From: Nitzschia sp. pyKryTriq1
Lineage: Eukaryota; Bacillariophyta; Bacillariophyceae; Bacillariales; Bacillariaceae
DNA length: 64,000 nucleotides
Reading direction: 5' to 3'
Assembly: GCA_956465555.1 (NCBI GenBank)
Contig: OY101120.1
Coordinates: 1,054,001-1,118,000, forward strand
Under the pieces are notes generated by a model. The model saw only the letters and a list, made by a program, of their open reading frames with translations. It was not told where the DNA came from and ran no database searches. Of this stretch, positions 30,884 through 40,883 are shown piece after piece (positions within the stretch are counted from its first letter, which is position 1; each line of letters starts with the position of its first letter). Made by a program: the position numbers and the translations under genes.

Positions 30884-32546
30884 TTAGAATCCAAAAGCTC
30901 CCATTCCTTCTCGTTGCTCCTTGATGAAAGCTTCGTAGAATTGAAAGATGATGGTGACCGACAACAGAATACCGGTTCCAGTACCAATGGCGCCCATGAA
31001 GTCAGCAATGACAGACAGAGCTCCAATGCACATGCCACCGAAGGCAGCCGCGGTCGGGATGTAACGGTTGAGGACATGGATCAAAGCAGAGTCACGGTGT
31101 CCCTTCATTACCATTTGGTTGTCACGAAGCTGCTTGGCAACGTCACGGGCAGAGGCTCCAGACACTTCAATCCAAGTCTTACTGAAAAGAGCACAAGCGG
31201 TAAGGATGAAGGTCAAGTAGAAAACAGCATGGAAAGGATCGTAGATGATCTCGGCGAAAGACGAGGGAGGCGAAATGTAGTAAGCGATTCCACCGACGGG
31301 GATCTTTTGACCTCCGCCGCCTTCTGCGTCTTGCCACTTTCCGAGAAGACGAACCAAAATATTGGTTGGAGCTCGGTTGTACAAAAGCTGGGAAACAAAG
31401 TACAAGTTGGAAACCAAAGCAGTTTGAAGGATGATGGGCATGTTGGAAGTGTAGAAAAGCTTGATGGGGTAGTTTCCTTGTTGTCCTCGGTACTTTTGGT
31501 ACTTGACGGGAAGATCAACACGCCATCCTTGGAAATAAATGACAACAACAAAGATCAAAACAGTTGCCAAAAGGTTGGTCAAGTTGGGAAGATTCTGGCG
31601 GTAAAGAGCCTCGCGAAGCGCGCGGACCTTGTCGTTACGGGTGATGAGAAGGTGGAAAAGCGCAATGATAGCTCCCTCGAACTCGGTACCGCGACCAGTA
31701 TTAATGGTGGTGGGGCTGAAGGCCTTCCAGACGATGTTTTCACAAATGTTGGTGGCGATAAAGAGAGAAATACCAGATCCAAGTCCATATCCCTTTTGGA
31801 GGAGCTCGTCAAGGGTAAGCACAATCAAACCAGCGCAAAAAAGTTGGGCAATGATCAAAAGAGCATTTCCAGCACCGATGGATCCGAGGTCTCCGTACAT
31901 CCCACTGACAACGTAGGCGATGGCTTCACCGGTAGTGATCAAAATACCAAAGAGCTTTTGGGCACCAGCAAACAAAGCACGATCTTCCTTGACATTGTAA
32001 TCAACCTCGATGATGCGCGAACCAGCGAGAAGTTGCATGACAAGACCAGAAGTAACGATCGGACTGATTCCAAGCTCCATGAGAGTACCACGGTTGGAGG
32101 CCAAAATAACACGCATCCAGTAGAAAGGATCGGAGGACTGGGCACTCTGGACACCATAAATGGGGATCTGACAGCAAACCAAGAAAATGAAAAGAGTGAT
32201 GGCGGTCCATAGCACCTTTTCACGGAAGGGAATCTAAAAGATGAAGAAATAAGCGTGAGAGAGGGATCATTCCTCATCCAATGTGTTGCGTGGTCAAACT
32301 TGCGGTAGTCAGATCGATCCAGTCAGGTCACGGATCACTCGCAGTACATTTTCTACGTAAGTCTACGAGGACAAATCGTGCGGTTGTCGCATCGGGAGAC
32401 CAAATGACGATTTTTTGGGCTTTTTGAATGACCACCTTTGGATTTGAAATCTTGGCGGCAGAATGAATCAATCTTACCTTTCGGTCAGGACTCTGAACCT
32501 CTGGCAGGACGACCATTACAGGTCGGATGAGATGAAGGAACCTCAT
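30884..32546 (-). CDS. SEC61A: Sec61 alpha, protein-conducting channel of the ER
   Basis: Two exons, 32546-32478 and 32233-30884, with a GT-AG intron of 244 bases in phase 0, giving 472 residues, the usual Sec61 alpha length. The first exon encodes [20 protein letters not shown]; across the junction the protein reads [16 protein letters not shown], as in other eukaryotes. [37 protein letters not shown] and [13 protein letters not shown] are nearly invariant, and ten membrane helices are present through the end ([24 protein letters not shown]). It forms the ER translocon pore with the beta and gamma subunits and so also feeds the first step of plastid import in organisms with complex plastids. 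A long antisense open frame runs opposite this gene but is a codon-bias shadow. Confidence 0.96.
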
Positions 32547-33132
32547 GATGGAAGTTGGATGAAGGAGTCAAACAAAAAAGTTCAACAAAAACAAATGATG
32601 ATGCGTGCGTGATGAGAGATGGCGATCGATGCTTGAACGATGAGAGCCGCAATCACAATAAACAAGCAATTTGGTCAGTCCACCGACCGGACCCGTTCGA
32701 TTTTCGATTTCGAAACTTGACGAACGACAAACGGTCTGGCGTTCATCCGCAAAAGGTTTTGGTCGCTTTTTTTTAAATGATTCATTCGGCGTCGCGTTTA
32801 GTCATGAAAATGACGTCATTGTCGTTCTGCCTTGGATGGAAAAGAGACCCGGAGACTGCGTCACCATGAGGGGAGGTTGGTCATCGCACAAAAAGGAAAG
32901 AAGAGGAACAGCTGTCTCGCCTCCTCGGAGTTCTCTCTTGACTTTCGACTTTCATCATCGTAAACAAGATCAGTACTTGTACTGTATTTGTACTGTATCG
33001 TCGCAACTGTCCTTCGGTACAATCATACCGCATACCGGAAGCATTTCCGGTACAACATTGCAATCCCAAACTAGAGAAGAACAACATCAGCGTAGTCTCA
33101 GCCAAACTTTGAAAGAATAACAATCTCAAACC
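32547..33132. other. Divergent promoter region, SEC61A and plastid protein
   Basis: Head-to-head region. GTAC/CCGG cluster at about 32970-33055. No gene recognised. Confidence 0.5.
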
Positions 33133-33704
33133 ATGACTAAGCTTACGAATCTTCTGCTGCTATCATGGGTGGTCTCAATTGCATCCTTCACGACTCCTAC
33201 TAGACGACAAGCCATTGTCCCGATGGCATTGAAGTCCACGCAACGCGACAATGGGGATTTCCCGCCGGAAGAATCTGGAGAGTACACGGGGAGTGTTGAT
33301 TGGGATGCAGAATGGAAAAAGGTTGTAGCGAGTGAGAAGTCAACAACAGGTTTAAAGGAAAGACCCGGCAAAGATTTCTACAAAAGTGAAGCGGAAATTG
33401 CCGCTATTAAGGCTGCGAACAAGGCCGCGGAGCAAGCCGCCCAAGCTAGTTCCAGTGTCGTCAATGCCTTGCCAGACATTCGATCTCTCTCCGGCGACTG
33501 GAAAGTGAGTGTGCGCTGACGGGTACTCGCTTGATGCTTTTCTGTTCCTGAACAATGTACCAAACGAAATTGCTTATTTTCTGTTCCTTCCTTTTTGTTT
33601 AGTTTTGGATTGGAATCCTAGCAGTTATTAGCGTCGGGCTGTCTTTGTTATCGGCTCCGTCTGCAGAGATGATTCCATCAAATGATGGGTCCTACTACAT
33701 TTAA
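33133..33704 (+). CDS. Small plastid-targeted single-helix membrane protein, unknown function
   Basis: Two exons, 33133-33504 and 33603-33704, GT-AG intron of 98 bases, phase 0, 157 residues. The start MTKLTNLLLLSWVVSIASF is a signal peptide ending in an ASF-type site followed by a basic, hydroxylated transit peptide (TTPTRRQAIVPMALKS), so plastid import is expected. The mature part has a Trp-containing acidic motif (YTGSVDWDAEWKKVVASE), then KERPGKDFYKSEAE and an Ala-rich helix, and exon 2 supplies one membrane helix (FWIGILAVISVGLSLLSAPS). Diatoms carry several proteins of this build; none is assigned a function that I know. A thylakoid or envelope location is inferred from the helix. Confidence 0.78.
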
Positions 33705-33964
33705 TATTTAGAAGTTGCCACTGTTTGTACAGAGTACAGACTTGGATTCGATGATCGATGATCGATGATGATTCGATTACAATGATACGTTCCCAAAGCA
33801 CTTTCAAAATCCCAATCGACTGTTTGCACGCCAAGCTATTAATCCGAATAACATGCCGGGACGATCACATTTTCTTGAAAATAAATACCGGTAGGATAAA
33901 ATATGTTCACTCTAGCAGTCAGAGAGTCGACTACATTCTATAGCCAAGAGCTTTTAAACCATCA

Positions 33965-36616
33965 TCAGTCAGTCGTGCTGTGATCCGTCGATGACTTTTT
34001 GTCCGGGCTTGGGATGTGATTGGCCTCCTCCTCATCGGCAGGTATGCTTTTAGTTGATCGCTTCGGATTGGGCGGTCGAACAGTGGCCTCGTCCAAGTAC
34101 CCCACAGTGTATAGATAGAGCGGCACACCGATGAAGCCTCCATCGCTACCCCCACCCACTGCAATCGTATCCTTCGATGTTTCGACTGCGTAGAGAGGGT
34201 ATTCCGAATCCGACTTGAGCACAGCGATTGGGGCGTGAACATTCCCACTCGAATGGGAGTCCCAAAGACACAGACTTCCATCGATACTCCAGGATACAAT
34301 CAAATTTTCATCCTTCCCACAATATCTTGATCCAAACAATGGTCGACCCAGCTGGTGACCACCTTCCATGATGGCTGTGCAAGTGGCAACCGAACGGCCC
34401 TGGCCTTGCACGTCGCCGATGTCCAGCTTCCATGAAATCAAGTGTCCCGTTGCGACACTTGTCGCCAGTCTAGTCCCAGTCGAATCCCAGCAAAAGGAAG
34501 TCAAATGCGATTGACACCCCGGTAAGTTAAGAATCGATATACAAATCCCTCGGCCGTTCACCAGCCTCAAGCTCCCATCAGATAGAGCCACACCAAGCAA
34601 ACCATTTGCTTTGCAATAGGCAGCGTCGAATACAAAAACTTTGTTGTCAGGATTTCGGTCTCCTCCAAAACCAGACGCTTCCCCGTGGGCCAGATTGTCG
34701 TCCCTCGGAGGCGAAGGAAGCGGGAGTCCGGATCCAGTGACGCTGCATACATTCACACCAAAGCCTTGGCTTGCCAGCGAACTGAAATGTATACTCATGA
34801 CTTCTTTCAATTCAATTTTGTCAGGTGCCATACGGATCTTGTTGTTCTCGAGAAGCTCAATACTATGCTCGGGTCTGGAAGTCTCAAGTTCCCAGAAATG
34901 AATGAATTCATCGGATGATGTCATGAGAAAAGAGTTTTGAGTACTGTCATCATCATGGTCACCAGTGAATGCTTGCCAGTGATCAATGAATTGTAAGGCA
35001 TAGGTTTGTGGTTTGTCATCCGCGGGCTTTCCTGATGGTTTCGTTTCGTCCTCGCTGTCACTGTCTTCCTCCTTGGTTTCCTCCTCCTTTTCGTCTTGAT
35101 TTTTATTCTCTGATCGAATCGCCAGAGTTGCATGGTCCAAGGTATACATACACTTCCATTCATTCTTTCGATCCAATGGATCGGGACACGCCCAAAGTTT
35201 CACCACACCATCAGCACCACTGGACGCCACCAAATGAGCAAAATCTGTGTTGGGCGTACGGTTCAAAATATGACTTGCCCATCGTTCCGACGCCCAAGCT
35301 ACTCTTAGACATTCGTAAGCCTTGGAATGATCCTTGAATTGGGCAAGAATAGCGTTAGTAGGAACATGCCAAATGCAAATGGTGGAATCTTGACTTGCCG
35401 AAGCGCAAAAGCGGCCGCATTCCGAAAAGGTGACCCCAAATATAGTTTCCCGGTGAGTGTAGCACGACCGTTGTTTTGACTTAGTAGTATCGCTCTCTGT
35501 ACTTGTACTGTTGTCCTCGTTCGCATTGTCGATCAGCCCAAATGCTTCAATGAATGGGCTCGCCGCTTCGCGGGCTTCAGGTCTCAAGTCTGGATAGGCT
35601 TCCATTTGATGAAGGAGCTCGTCGTCCTCATCCAATCGAAGAAGATCGACAGCTTCTGGATTTTCTTGCAGCAAAGCCCGAAACTCATCAGCAGCTGCCA
35701 TGAGATTCGGTTGCCGGTTAATTTCCAGATCGGCCAGCGGTTCTCCTTCACCGATCGAGCCCAAGCCCGGGCGTAGCGGATCAAAGAATTCCGTATCTGG
35801 CGTACAGGGTTGACAGTACATGAATGGCGGAAGATCATCCTCTTCAAAAGTGGTGTCGTCCATCGGTGGCGTATAATCTTCTGCGGGATTAGCTGAGGGG
35901 TGGAGCGATAGGTTTGCCAATTCCCGATACAAATCTTCGGTATCTTGATCGACGAGAGCTTCTGCTTCAGGATCGTCTACTAAATGAATTTCTCCACCGA
36001 TATCGGAATTCGTATTATCCTCCTCCTCTGGCGCAGGATTTTCGTCAAAAAGATGTTCCAGCTGATCGGGGTCGATCAAGAAATTGTCGTCGCCAAAGTC
36101 CAATTCAATGTCGGGGAGTGGCGAAGAGGAGAGTGGTCCCGTCAAGGTATCGTCGTAGTCGAGAGAAGGCTGATTTTCCTTGTTAAAGCTTTGGCCGTCG
36201 TCCTCTTGTTCCAGCTTTTTATCCTCGTCGTCGTTCTCGTCGTAATCGATTCCAAAGGATAGTAGGGCGGCAATCAAATCTGGGTCCACAATGTTGTTTT
36301 CGTTGTCTTCTGATGATAAGTTGACAGGTTGATCGGATGGAGAAGATGATGTTGGTGATCGACTAGGGAGCGATGCAGCTGCTGTTTCTGGGGAGAGAGG
36401 ATAGGGTTCCACCAAGAGATCAGGCTCACTGTCGTCGTCGCCGTCGCTGCCGCCGTCTGCCTTGTCTCGAAACGCTGCGGGCGATTTGGGAGGGGCGGCC
36501 ACGGCAGTGTTGTCGTTGGAAGTGGAGGAGTCGACCACGGCGGTCTCGGACTCCCCCGGAGTGGCGGCGGTGGAGGACGACGTTGTCGTTGTCGCAGTTT
36601 GTCCTCTGGAGGACAA
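33965..36616 (-). CDS. WD40-repeat protein with long acidic N-terminus, start unresolved
   Basis: The open frame gives 883 residues. The N-terminal 370 are acidic and disordered (for example DPDLIAALLSFGIDYDEND); the rest is a beta-propeller of about six to seven WD40 blades, clearest at THRETIFGVTFSECGRFCAS, SGADGVVKLWACPD, LGVALSDGSLRLVNG, STGTRLATSVATGHLISWKL and SWSIDGSLCLWDSH. WD40 proteins scaffold complexes; no specific orthologue is recognised, though the split acidic-plus-propeller plan recalls nuclear or ribosome-assembly factors. The frame begins at a TTG and is open further to a TGA with no ATG; the first in-frame ATG is at 35863, well inside. A pyrimidine-rich acceptor (TTCTTCTTCTTGGAG) near 36625 suggests a missed first exon. 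Confidence 0.72.
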   Translation of the reverse strand: MSSRGQTATTTTSSSTAATPGESETAVVDSSTSNDNTAVAAPPKSPAAFRDKADGGSDGDDDSEPDLLVEPYPLSPETAAASLPSRSPTSSSPSDQPVNLSSEDNENNIVDPDLIAALLSFGIDYDENDDEDKKLEQEDDGQSFNKENQPSLDYDDTLTGPLSSSPLPDIELDFGDDNFLIDPDQLEHLFDENPAPEEEDNTNSDIGGEIHLVDDPEAEALVDQDTEDLYRELANLSLHPSANPAEDYTPPMDDTTFEEDDLPPFMYCQPCTPDTEFFDPLRPGLGSIGEGEPLADLEINRQPNLMAAADEFRALLQENPEAVDLLRLDEDDELLHQMEAYPDLRPEAREAASPFIEAFGLIDNANEDNSTSTESDTTKSKQRSCYTHRETIFGVTFSECGRFCASASQDSTICIWHVPTNAILAQFKDHSKAYECLRVAWASERWASHILNRTPNTDFAHLVASSGADGVVKLWACPDPLDRKNEWKCMYTLDHATLAIRSENKNQDEKEEETKEEDSDSEDETKPSGKPADDKPQTYALQFIDHWQAFTGDHDDDSTQNSFLMTSSDEFIHFWELETSRPEHSIELLENNKIRMAPDKIELKEVMSIHFSSLASQGFGVNVCSVTGSGLPLPSPPRDDNLAHGEASGFGGDRNPDNKVFVFDAAYCKANGLLGVALSDGSLRLVNGRGICISILNLPGCQSHLTSFCWDSTGTRLATSVATGHLISWKLDIGDVQGQGRSVATCTAIMEGGHQLGRPLFGSRYCGKDENLIVSWSIDGSLCLWDSHSSGNVHAPIAVLKSDSEYPLYAVETSKDTIAVGGGSDGGFIGVPLYLYTVGYLDEATVRPPNPKRSTKSIPADEEEANHIPSPDKKSSTDHSTTD

Positions 36617-37143
36617 AACACTCCAAGAAGAAGAAGTCGAGGGGCGGCAAAGGAGAGGAGAGAGAAATAATCACTCTCGGTCTCTATTCGCCGATGAAAG
36701 AGACAATCAAATGGATGCAATGACACAGCACTTTGTTTTGCTGAAGTAACACCTTTCCCCTTTCACATCCAACCGCCAACCAATCTTCGGAAATCGCGGG
36801 GTGAGGAGAGGAAACAACGCTGAGGCCAAAGGCACGGTGCCTGCCGGCCGAAAAAAGCGCGGGAAACAATATAAGCCGTTTTAGGCCAAATTGCGTAGGC
36901 CAAATCTTCGACTACATAGGCCTTTCACTCGTGTCACACCTGTCTTGGCGGGTGCTGCTCAGCAGTGCCGAGTCGAGTGAGTCAATCAGTCGTAAAAAGC
37001 ACAAAGCACAAAGCACAAATGAATAAAGCACAAAATAATTAGCGTATGTACGCCGTCCGCTAGCTAGAAACAATAAAGTGGGGCGATCTTTTTACTTTCT
37101 TTTCTCATCGACATCTAGCTTGTAGTCTACTACGTATCACGTA
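36617..37143. other. Intergenic, may hold the first exon of the WD40 gene
   Basis: Head-to-head region between the WD40 gene and the sulfotransferase gene. The minus strand was searched for an ATG followed by a usable donor; the ATGs found (near 36766 and 36916) are followed at once by stops, and one near 37110 gives only a short frame. No other gene recognised. Confidence 0.4.
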
Positions 37144-39094
37144 ATGTGGATCCTTTTATCTCATTTTCCACATGCATACGTATCCTTCCCCTTGTACCGC
37201 AATAAACAGTTCAAGTGCTGCAATATCTTTTTTGGAATGAGGAACCTCGATGATTCCACTTTCCCTCGTCGTCTCGGCGGGACAGCGTCGGATGTGCTCG
37301 AACAATTTGACCGCTACGAATCCTCGAGCCAGAACGACCACGATGATGTGAGTGTGTATCCATTTACGCCCAAATGGCAAAAGTCAACTAAAAACAATCC
37401 ACTTTGCGGTATCTGCTTGGGCCAGTGGATATCCTTGCTGTGGAAACGATACGATCAAATAGCCTGGACCACGTACTGGCCGCGACTCGTCGTGTTGAGT
37501 CTGTTATCGGTACTCAACTCGATATTGGCACTGCCCGAATATTTTCTTTATGAACGCCGGATTCGAGCCACTCCAATGCTTCCCCGTCCCGTCTTTATTC
37601 TCGGTCATCCTCGGACCGGGACGACCATGCTTCATTCCTTGCTAGCCTTGGACGACGATCAATTTACGGTCTGCAATACATTTTGTGCTGGGTTTCCTTC
37701 GTGTTTTCTTTGGTTGGAAACCTGGGGCAAGATTTTGTTTCGAGGAGTCATTGACGACACTCGACCCATGGACAATGTTCCCTTGCATTTTGATTTACCC
37801 CAAGAAGATGAATTGGCGACTAATGTCTTGTGTGCTGGATCGCTAGTCTCTCCCTACATGCCTCTTTGGTTCATGACGCACGAGTCGGACTTTCGACCCT
37901 ATTATGCGTTTGACGACAACACCCAGTCCAATGCTGATGAATATCTACCACCTGATCAAATGGCCAAAGCACGTCAAACATGGACCAAATCTTTTTTATA
38001 TCTCATGCAAAAGTTGTCCTTGCGGGACGAACTACGTAGTGGTACGAAAGCACCGACGACGAGTGGACAACATCAACAGCAAAGACGCCGTTTGTTATTG
38101 AAAAGTCCTGTACATACGGCACGTATTCCTTTGCTGTTACAACTCTTTCCAGATGCTCAATTCATTTATATTCATCGACACCCGTACGATGTCTTTCGAT
38201 CGGCAGCACACATGGCAGGTACGTACTAGATCAAGAACATACTTCGTACTTCGGTTCTTCGTTCCAATCGCATTGATAATCTCACGAACGATGACATCTG
38301 ATTACAATCACTGATTCATTCATTGCATGTTTGTTTCACCCATCATTCTGAACTCATCTTCTTAACTAGACACTACGTATTGGTATACATACATGACGCC
38401 CACTCCTTCCAATGAACAAATCCAAGAATTCATTCTACGACAATACGAAATTCTATGGGATCGATATCAGGAAGGAAAACAGACATTGCTCATGATGAAT
38501 ATGAATATGAATATGAATATGACGGATATGAATACCATGCCGATGAATATGGATACTATGGAACCAACAGCAACACCAGCGACATCAAGTGATGACGATG
38601 GTTCAAATGATATAACACGTCAATACAAGATTTTATGGGAGCAGTATCAAAACGACAAAAAGACGTTGATGATGAATATGAAACAAACAAGCGAGGATGC
38701 TGCTGATGATAGCAACCACAACGACAACAACAACATTCTACAAGAATATAAGATTCTTTGGAGTCGGTATCAAGAAGGAAAGAACAATCTGTTGTCCAAG
38801 AACAACTTGCCATCATCAGCCAATCAAAATCGACTCGTGGAAGTTTCGTATGACGAATTGTCGCAAAATCCTCTAGCTACGATCGAACGGATTTATCAAG
38901 CATTGGGATGGACCCTTTCGGACCAGTATCGCCAACAATTGCTGGACGATCTCGTCGTGGGAGGAGAACGATCTTCGTATCAAGTCAATCAACATCGTCC
39001 ATTGCCACGAGGCATTCAAAGAAAAATCAATCAACGATGGGGACCATCTTTTGACATCTTGGGGTACAAGAAAGCATTGGACAACGAGAATTGA
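37144..39094 (+). CDS. Sulfotransferase (PAPS-dependent) with a triplicated internal segment
   Basis: Two exons, 37144-38218 and 38370-39094, GT-AG intron of 151 bases, phase 1, 599 residues. One membrane helix (VVLSLLSVLNSILALPEYFL) near residues 120-140 precedes the PAPS 5'-phosphosulfate loop GHPRTGTTMLHSLLALDD and the 3'-phosphate motif HRHPYDVFRSAAHMA, which the splice joins to DTTYWYTY. Such enzymes transfer sulfate to sugars, lipids or proteins, usually in the Golgi. Exon 2 should hold a single helix of type QYEILWDRYQEGK leading to LVEVSYDELSQNPLATIERI, as remembered for the family; here that helix occurs three times, separated by Met/Asn-rich and Asp/Asn-rich linkers. Substrate is unknown. 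ATG 37144 was chosen as the first in the frame; Met32 is an alternative. Confidence 0.85.
38438..38782 (+). repeat. Three diverged coding repeats inside the sulfotransferase
   Basis: Copies at 38438-38479, 38618-38659 and 38741-38782 encode RQYEILWDRYQEGK, RQYKILWEQYQNDK and QEYKILWSRYQEGK. The first linker contains a Met-Asn hexanucleotide run (near 38492-38520). The copies differ at synonymous and non-synonymous sites, so the duplications are not brand new. Confidence 0.8.
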
Positions 39095-39172
39095 AGACAG
39101 GCTAGTAGTGCCGATCCATTTGATGATGGTAATGAGACTGTTAGTGCCAACGCGAATCATTATGGCCTGCTG

Positions 39173-40216
39173 TCATGTTTTCGTTGGAATTTCCAGTATT
39201 CTAGACACCAGATCTTCATTCTCAGGGCATTCGATCCCCAATTCCCGACCTTTTCTTACAATATAATTGTTCAAATGCTCAATTTCTGTTGGTTTTTGAT
39301 TCAACACATCCTGCAGCATGGACGATCTGTTATCTTTGGTATCTTGAATCACCTGGCCAACGAACTGACGGAGTGTACCTTCGTCCAAGAGATGATCGTG
39401 GGTTCCGGTGGCGGCGCAGCAGGCTTGAGCCACCTGTGCCACCTCACGTAACAAATTTTGCTGCAATTCGAAAAACGAGGGCTCCAGTAATAACTCGCCA
39501 TTGGTGCAGCGAAATAGAGCTGTCAGAGGATTAATGACACAATTTGCAGCCAATTTCTTCCACAAGAGTTGATCCATGGCCGCCGATGTCAATGTAGAAC
39601 AATTCAGTCCTACTTCATCCCACAACACCGCCAAATCGCTGGCGTCATCTTGAATAAAGGTTTTCCCGATTCCTGCATGAACAAGACACGCATTTCCTGT
39701 TGTAATATTTTCCTTTGAAATACTATTGATAACTTCCTCTCGATATGCTCCATGTGTGGTGGTTGCCAGGATCAATGAAATGTCATCATCCAACAATAGA
39801 GGCAACAGCTCGTCTCGTACGGACAATGCTCCGTTGCAAAGTACTATCACGCGAGACGGTTTGCTGGTTGCATGACGGTTCTTCAGAACACTCTGGACGG
39901 CGTCTTTGGCTTGGTAGGATTTTGTCGTCACCACCAATGTGTGGATCGGGTCGTCCTTGTCATTTGGATCGTTGACATACTGCACAGGAACAGTAACCTC
40001 CCTCGGTGCCTCCCAAGCCGGCTGTGTCCACCAAAGATCTCGAGAGAAGGAGGAGGAGGAGGAGGAGGATTCGTGTTGTCCTGGAGATGATCCACGGAGC
40101 ATCAAAGTGACTGGATACGTGGGAAGTTTGGATCGAATTGAAATTGCCCACAATTGACCAATCGAACCGGCTCCGATTATGTGAAGCGGTGGCCTCAAGA
40201 CTTTGGTCGCCATCAT
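39173..40216 (-). CDS. Ketopantoate reductase-like (ApbA/PanE family), copy 2
   Basis: Single exon, 347 residues from ATG 40214-40216. The same motifs as copy 1 are present: IIGAGSIGQLWAISIRSKLP, VVTTKSYQAKDAVQSVL, VIVLCNGALSVRDELLP, LLWKKLAANCVINPLTALF, RSSMLQDVLNQKPTEIEHLN and NYIVRKGRELGIECP. It has a Ser-rich insertion after the Rossmann loop where copy 1 has Arg/Ser-rich sequence. Overall similarity suggests an old tandem or local duplication, since the two copies lie about 8.7 kb apart in opposite directions with unrelated genes between. Pantoate formation or another 2-keto-acid reduction is the likely chemistry. The gene runs tail to tail with the sulfotransferase gene, with about 80 bases between stop codons. 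Confidence 0.83.
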   Translation of the reverse strand: MMATKVLRPPLHIIGAGSIGQLWAISIRSKLPTYPVTLMLRGSSPGQHESSSSSSSFSRDLWWTQPAWEAPREVTVPVQYVNDPNDKDDPIHTLVVTTKSYQAKDAVQSVLKNRHATSKPSRVIVLCNGALSVRDELLPLLLDDDISLILATTTHGAYREEVINSISKENITTGNACLVHAGIGKTFIQDDASDLAVLWDEVGLNCSTLTSAAMDQLLWKKLAANCVINPLTALFRCTNGELLLEPSFFELQQNLLREVAQVAQACCAATGTHDHLLDEGTLRQFVGQVIQDTKDNRSSMLQDVLNQKPTEIEHLNNYIVRKGRELGIECPENEDLVSRILEIPTKT

Positions 40217-40883
40217 CGTCGTCTAAACTGTGACATGCTCGCCACCAGTAGGGTTAGCAATCTCTTATGACATGATCGATGATCCCTTTGTTTTGCATTA
40301 TATGTACTGGTACCGGTAATATGGTTGATGGTTCGACGTTCCAAGCTACGGGGCAAAGAAGAGCTCTCATCGGGTGGGAGCCCAGCCAGGGGTCGATACG
40401 GTATGTAGCTACCGGTTTCTGGTAAAGTATGGACCCCTGAGAACAGGAGTGAGCGAGGAGGAGGAGCAGGAGCAGGACAGTCGGCATCTTGACTTATCTG
40501 AGTGGAATGAGGCTTCCGGTATTGGTATCCAATGAGATCCAATGTAAGGCCTAGTCACGGACTGGCAATCTATGGTTAATGATTATATTCATTGCTGGAT
40601 ATAATTACTCACCATTCATTTCTCACTGTAGCACCACAACTAATGTAACTGCCTCCGATGAAAAATCGCCGATCTCGAGGAGATCGAAGACTTTACAATT
40701 TTTTGTGGATCAGCTTCTGGCTCCCCAAGAGAGTGAGAGGACTTGATCAATCTTTCTGTACCAGTTACCAGTACCAGGCGTGAGGATAGTTTGATTGATT
40801 CGGCAGTTGTCTTTCTTCGAAACCAAATACTCGTAGTTAGTTGTAGGCCCTCACGACAACGACGCCGATTTGGGCTCAAAGAA
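40217..40883. other. Intergenic, divergent promoters
   Basis: GTAC/CCGG motifs near 40300-40320 and 40400-40425. A frame open from 40743 joins the next gene but starts with TTG; ATG 40884 is preferred. No other gene recognised. Confidence 0.5.

Noticed and set aside
30914-32212. A 432-codon open frame antisense to the whole of Sec61 alpha
   Set aside because: It mirrors a highly expressed gene with strong codon bias; the translation is Ser/Asn/Asp/Gly low-complexity sequence with no domain, so it is a shadow.
36274-36726. Overlapping open frames upstream of and within the WD40 N-terminus
   Set aside because: They are other frames of repetitive GAC/TCC-rich sequence giving Pro/Arg-rich products, without ATG starts.
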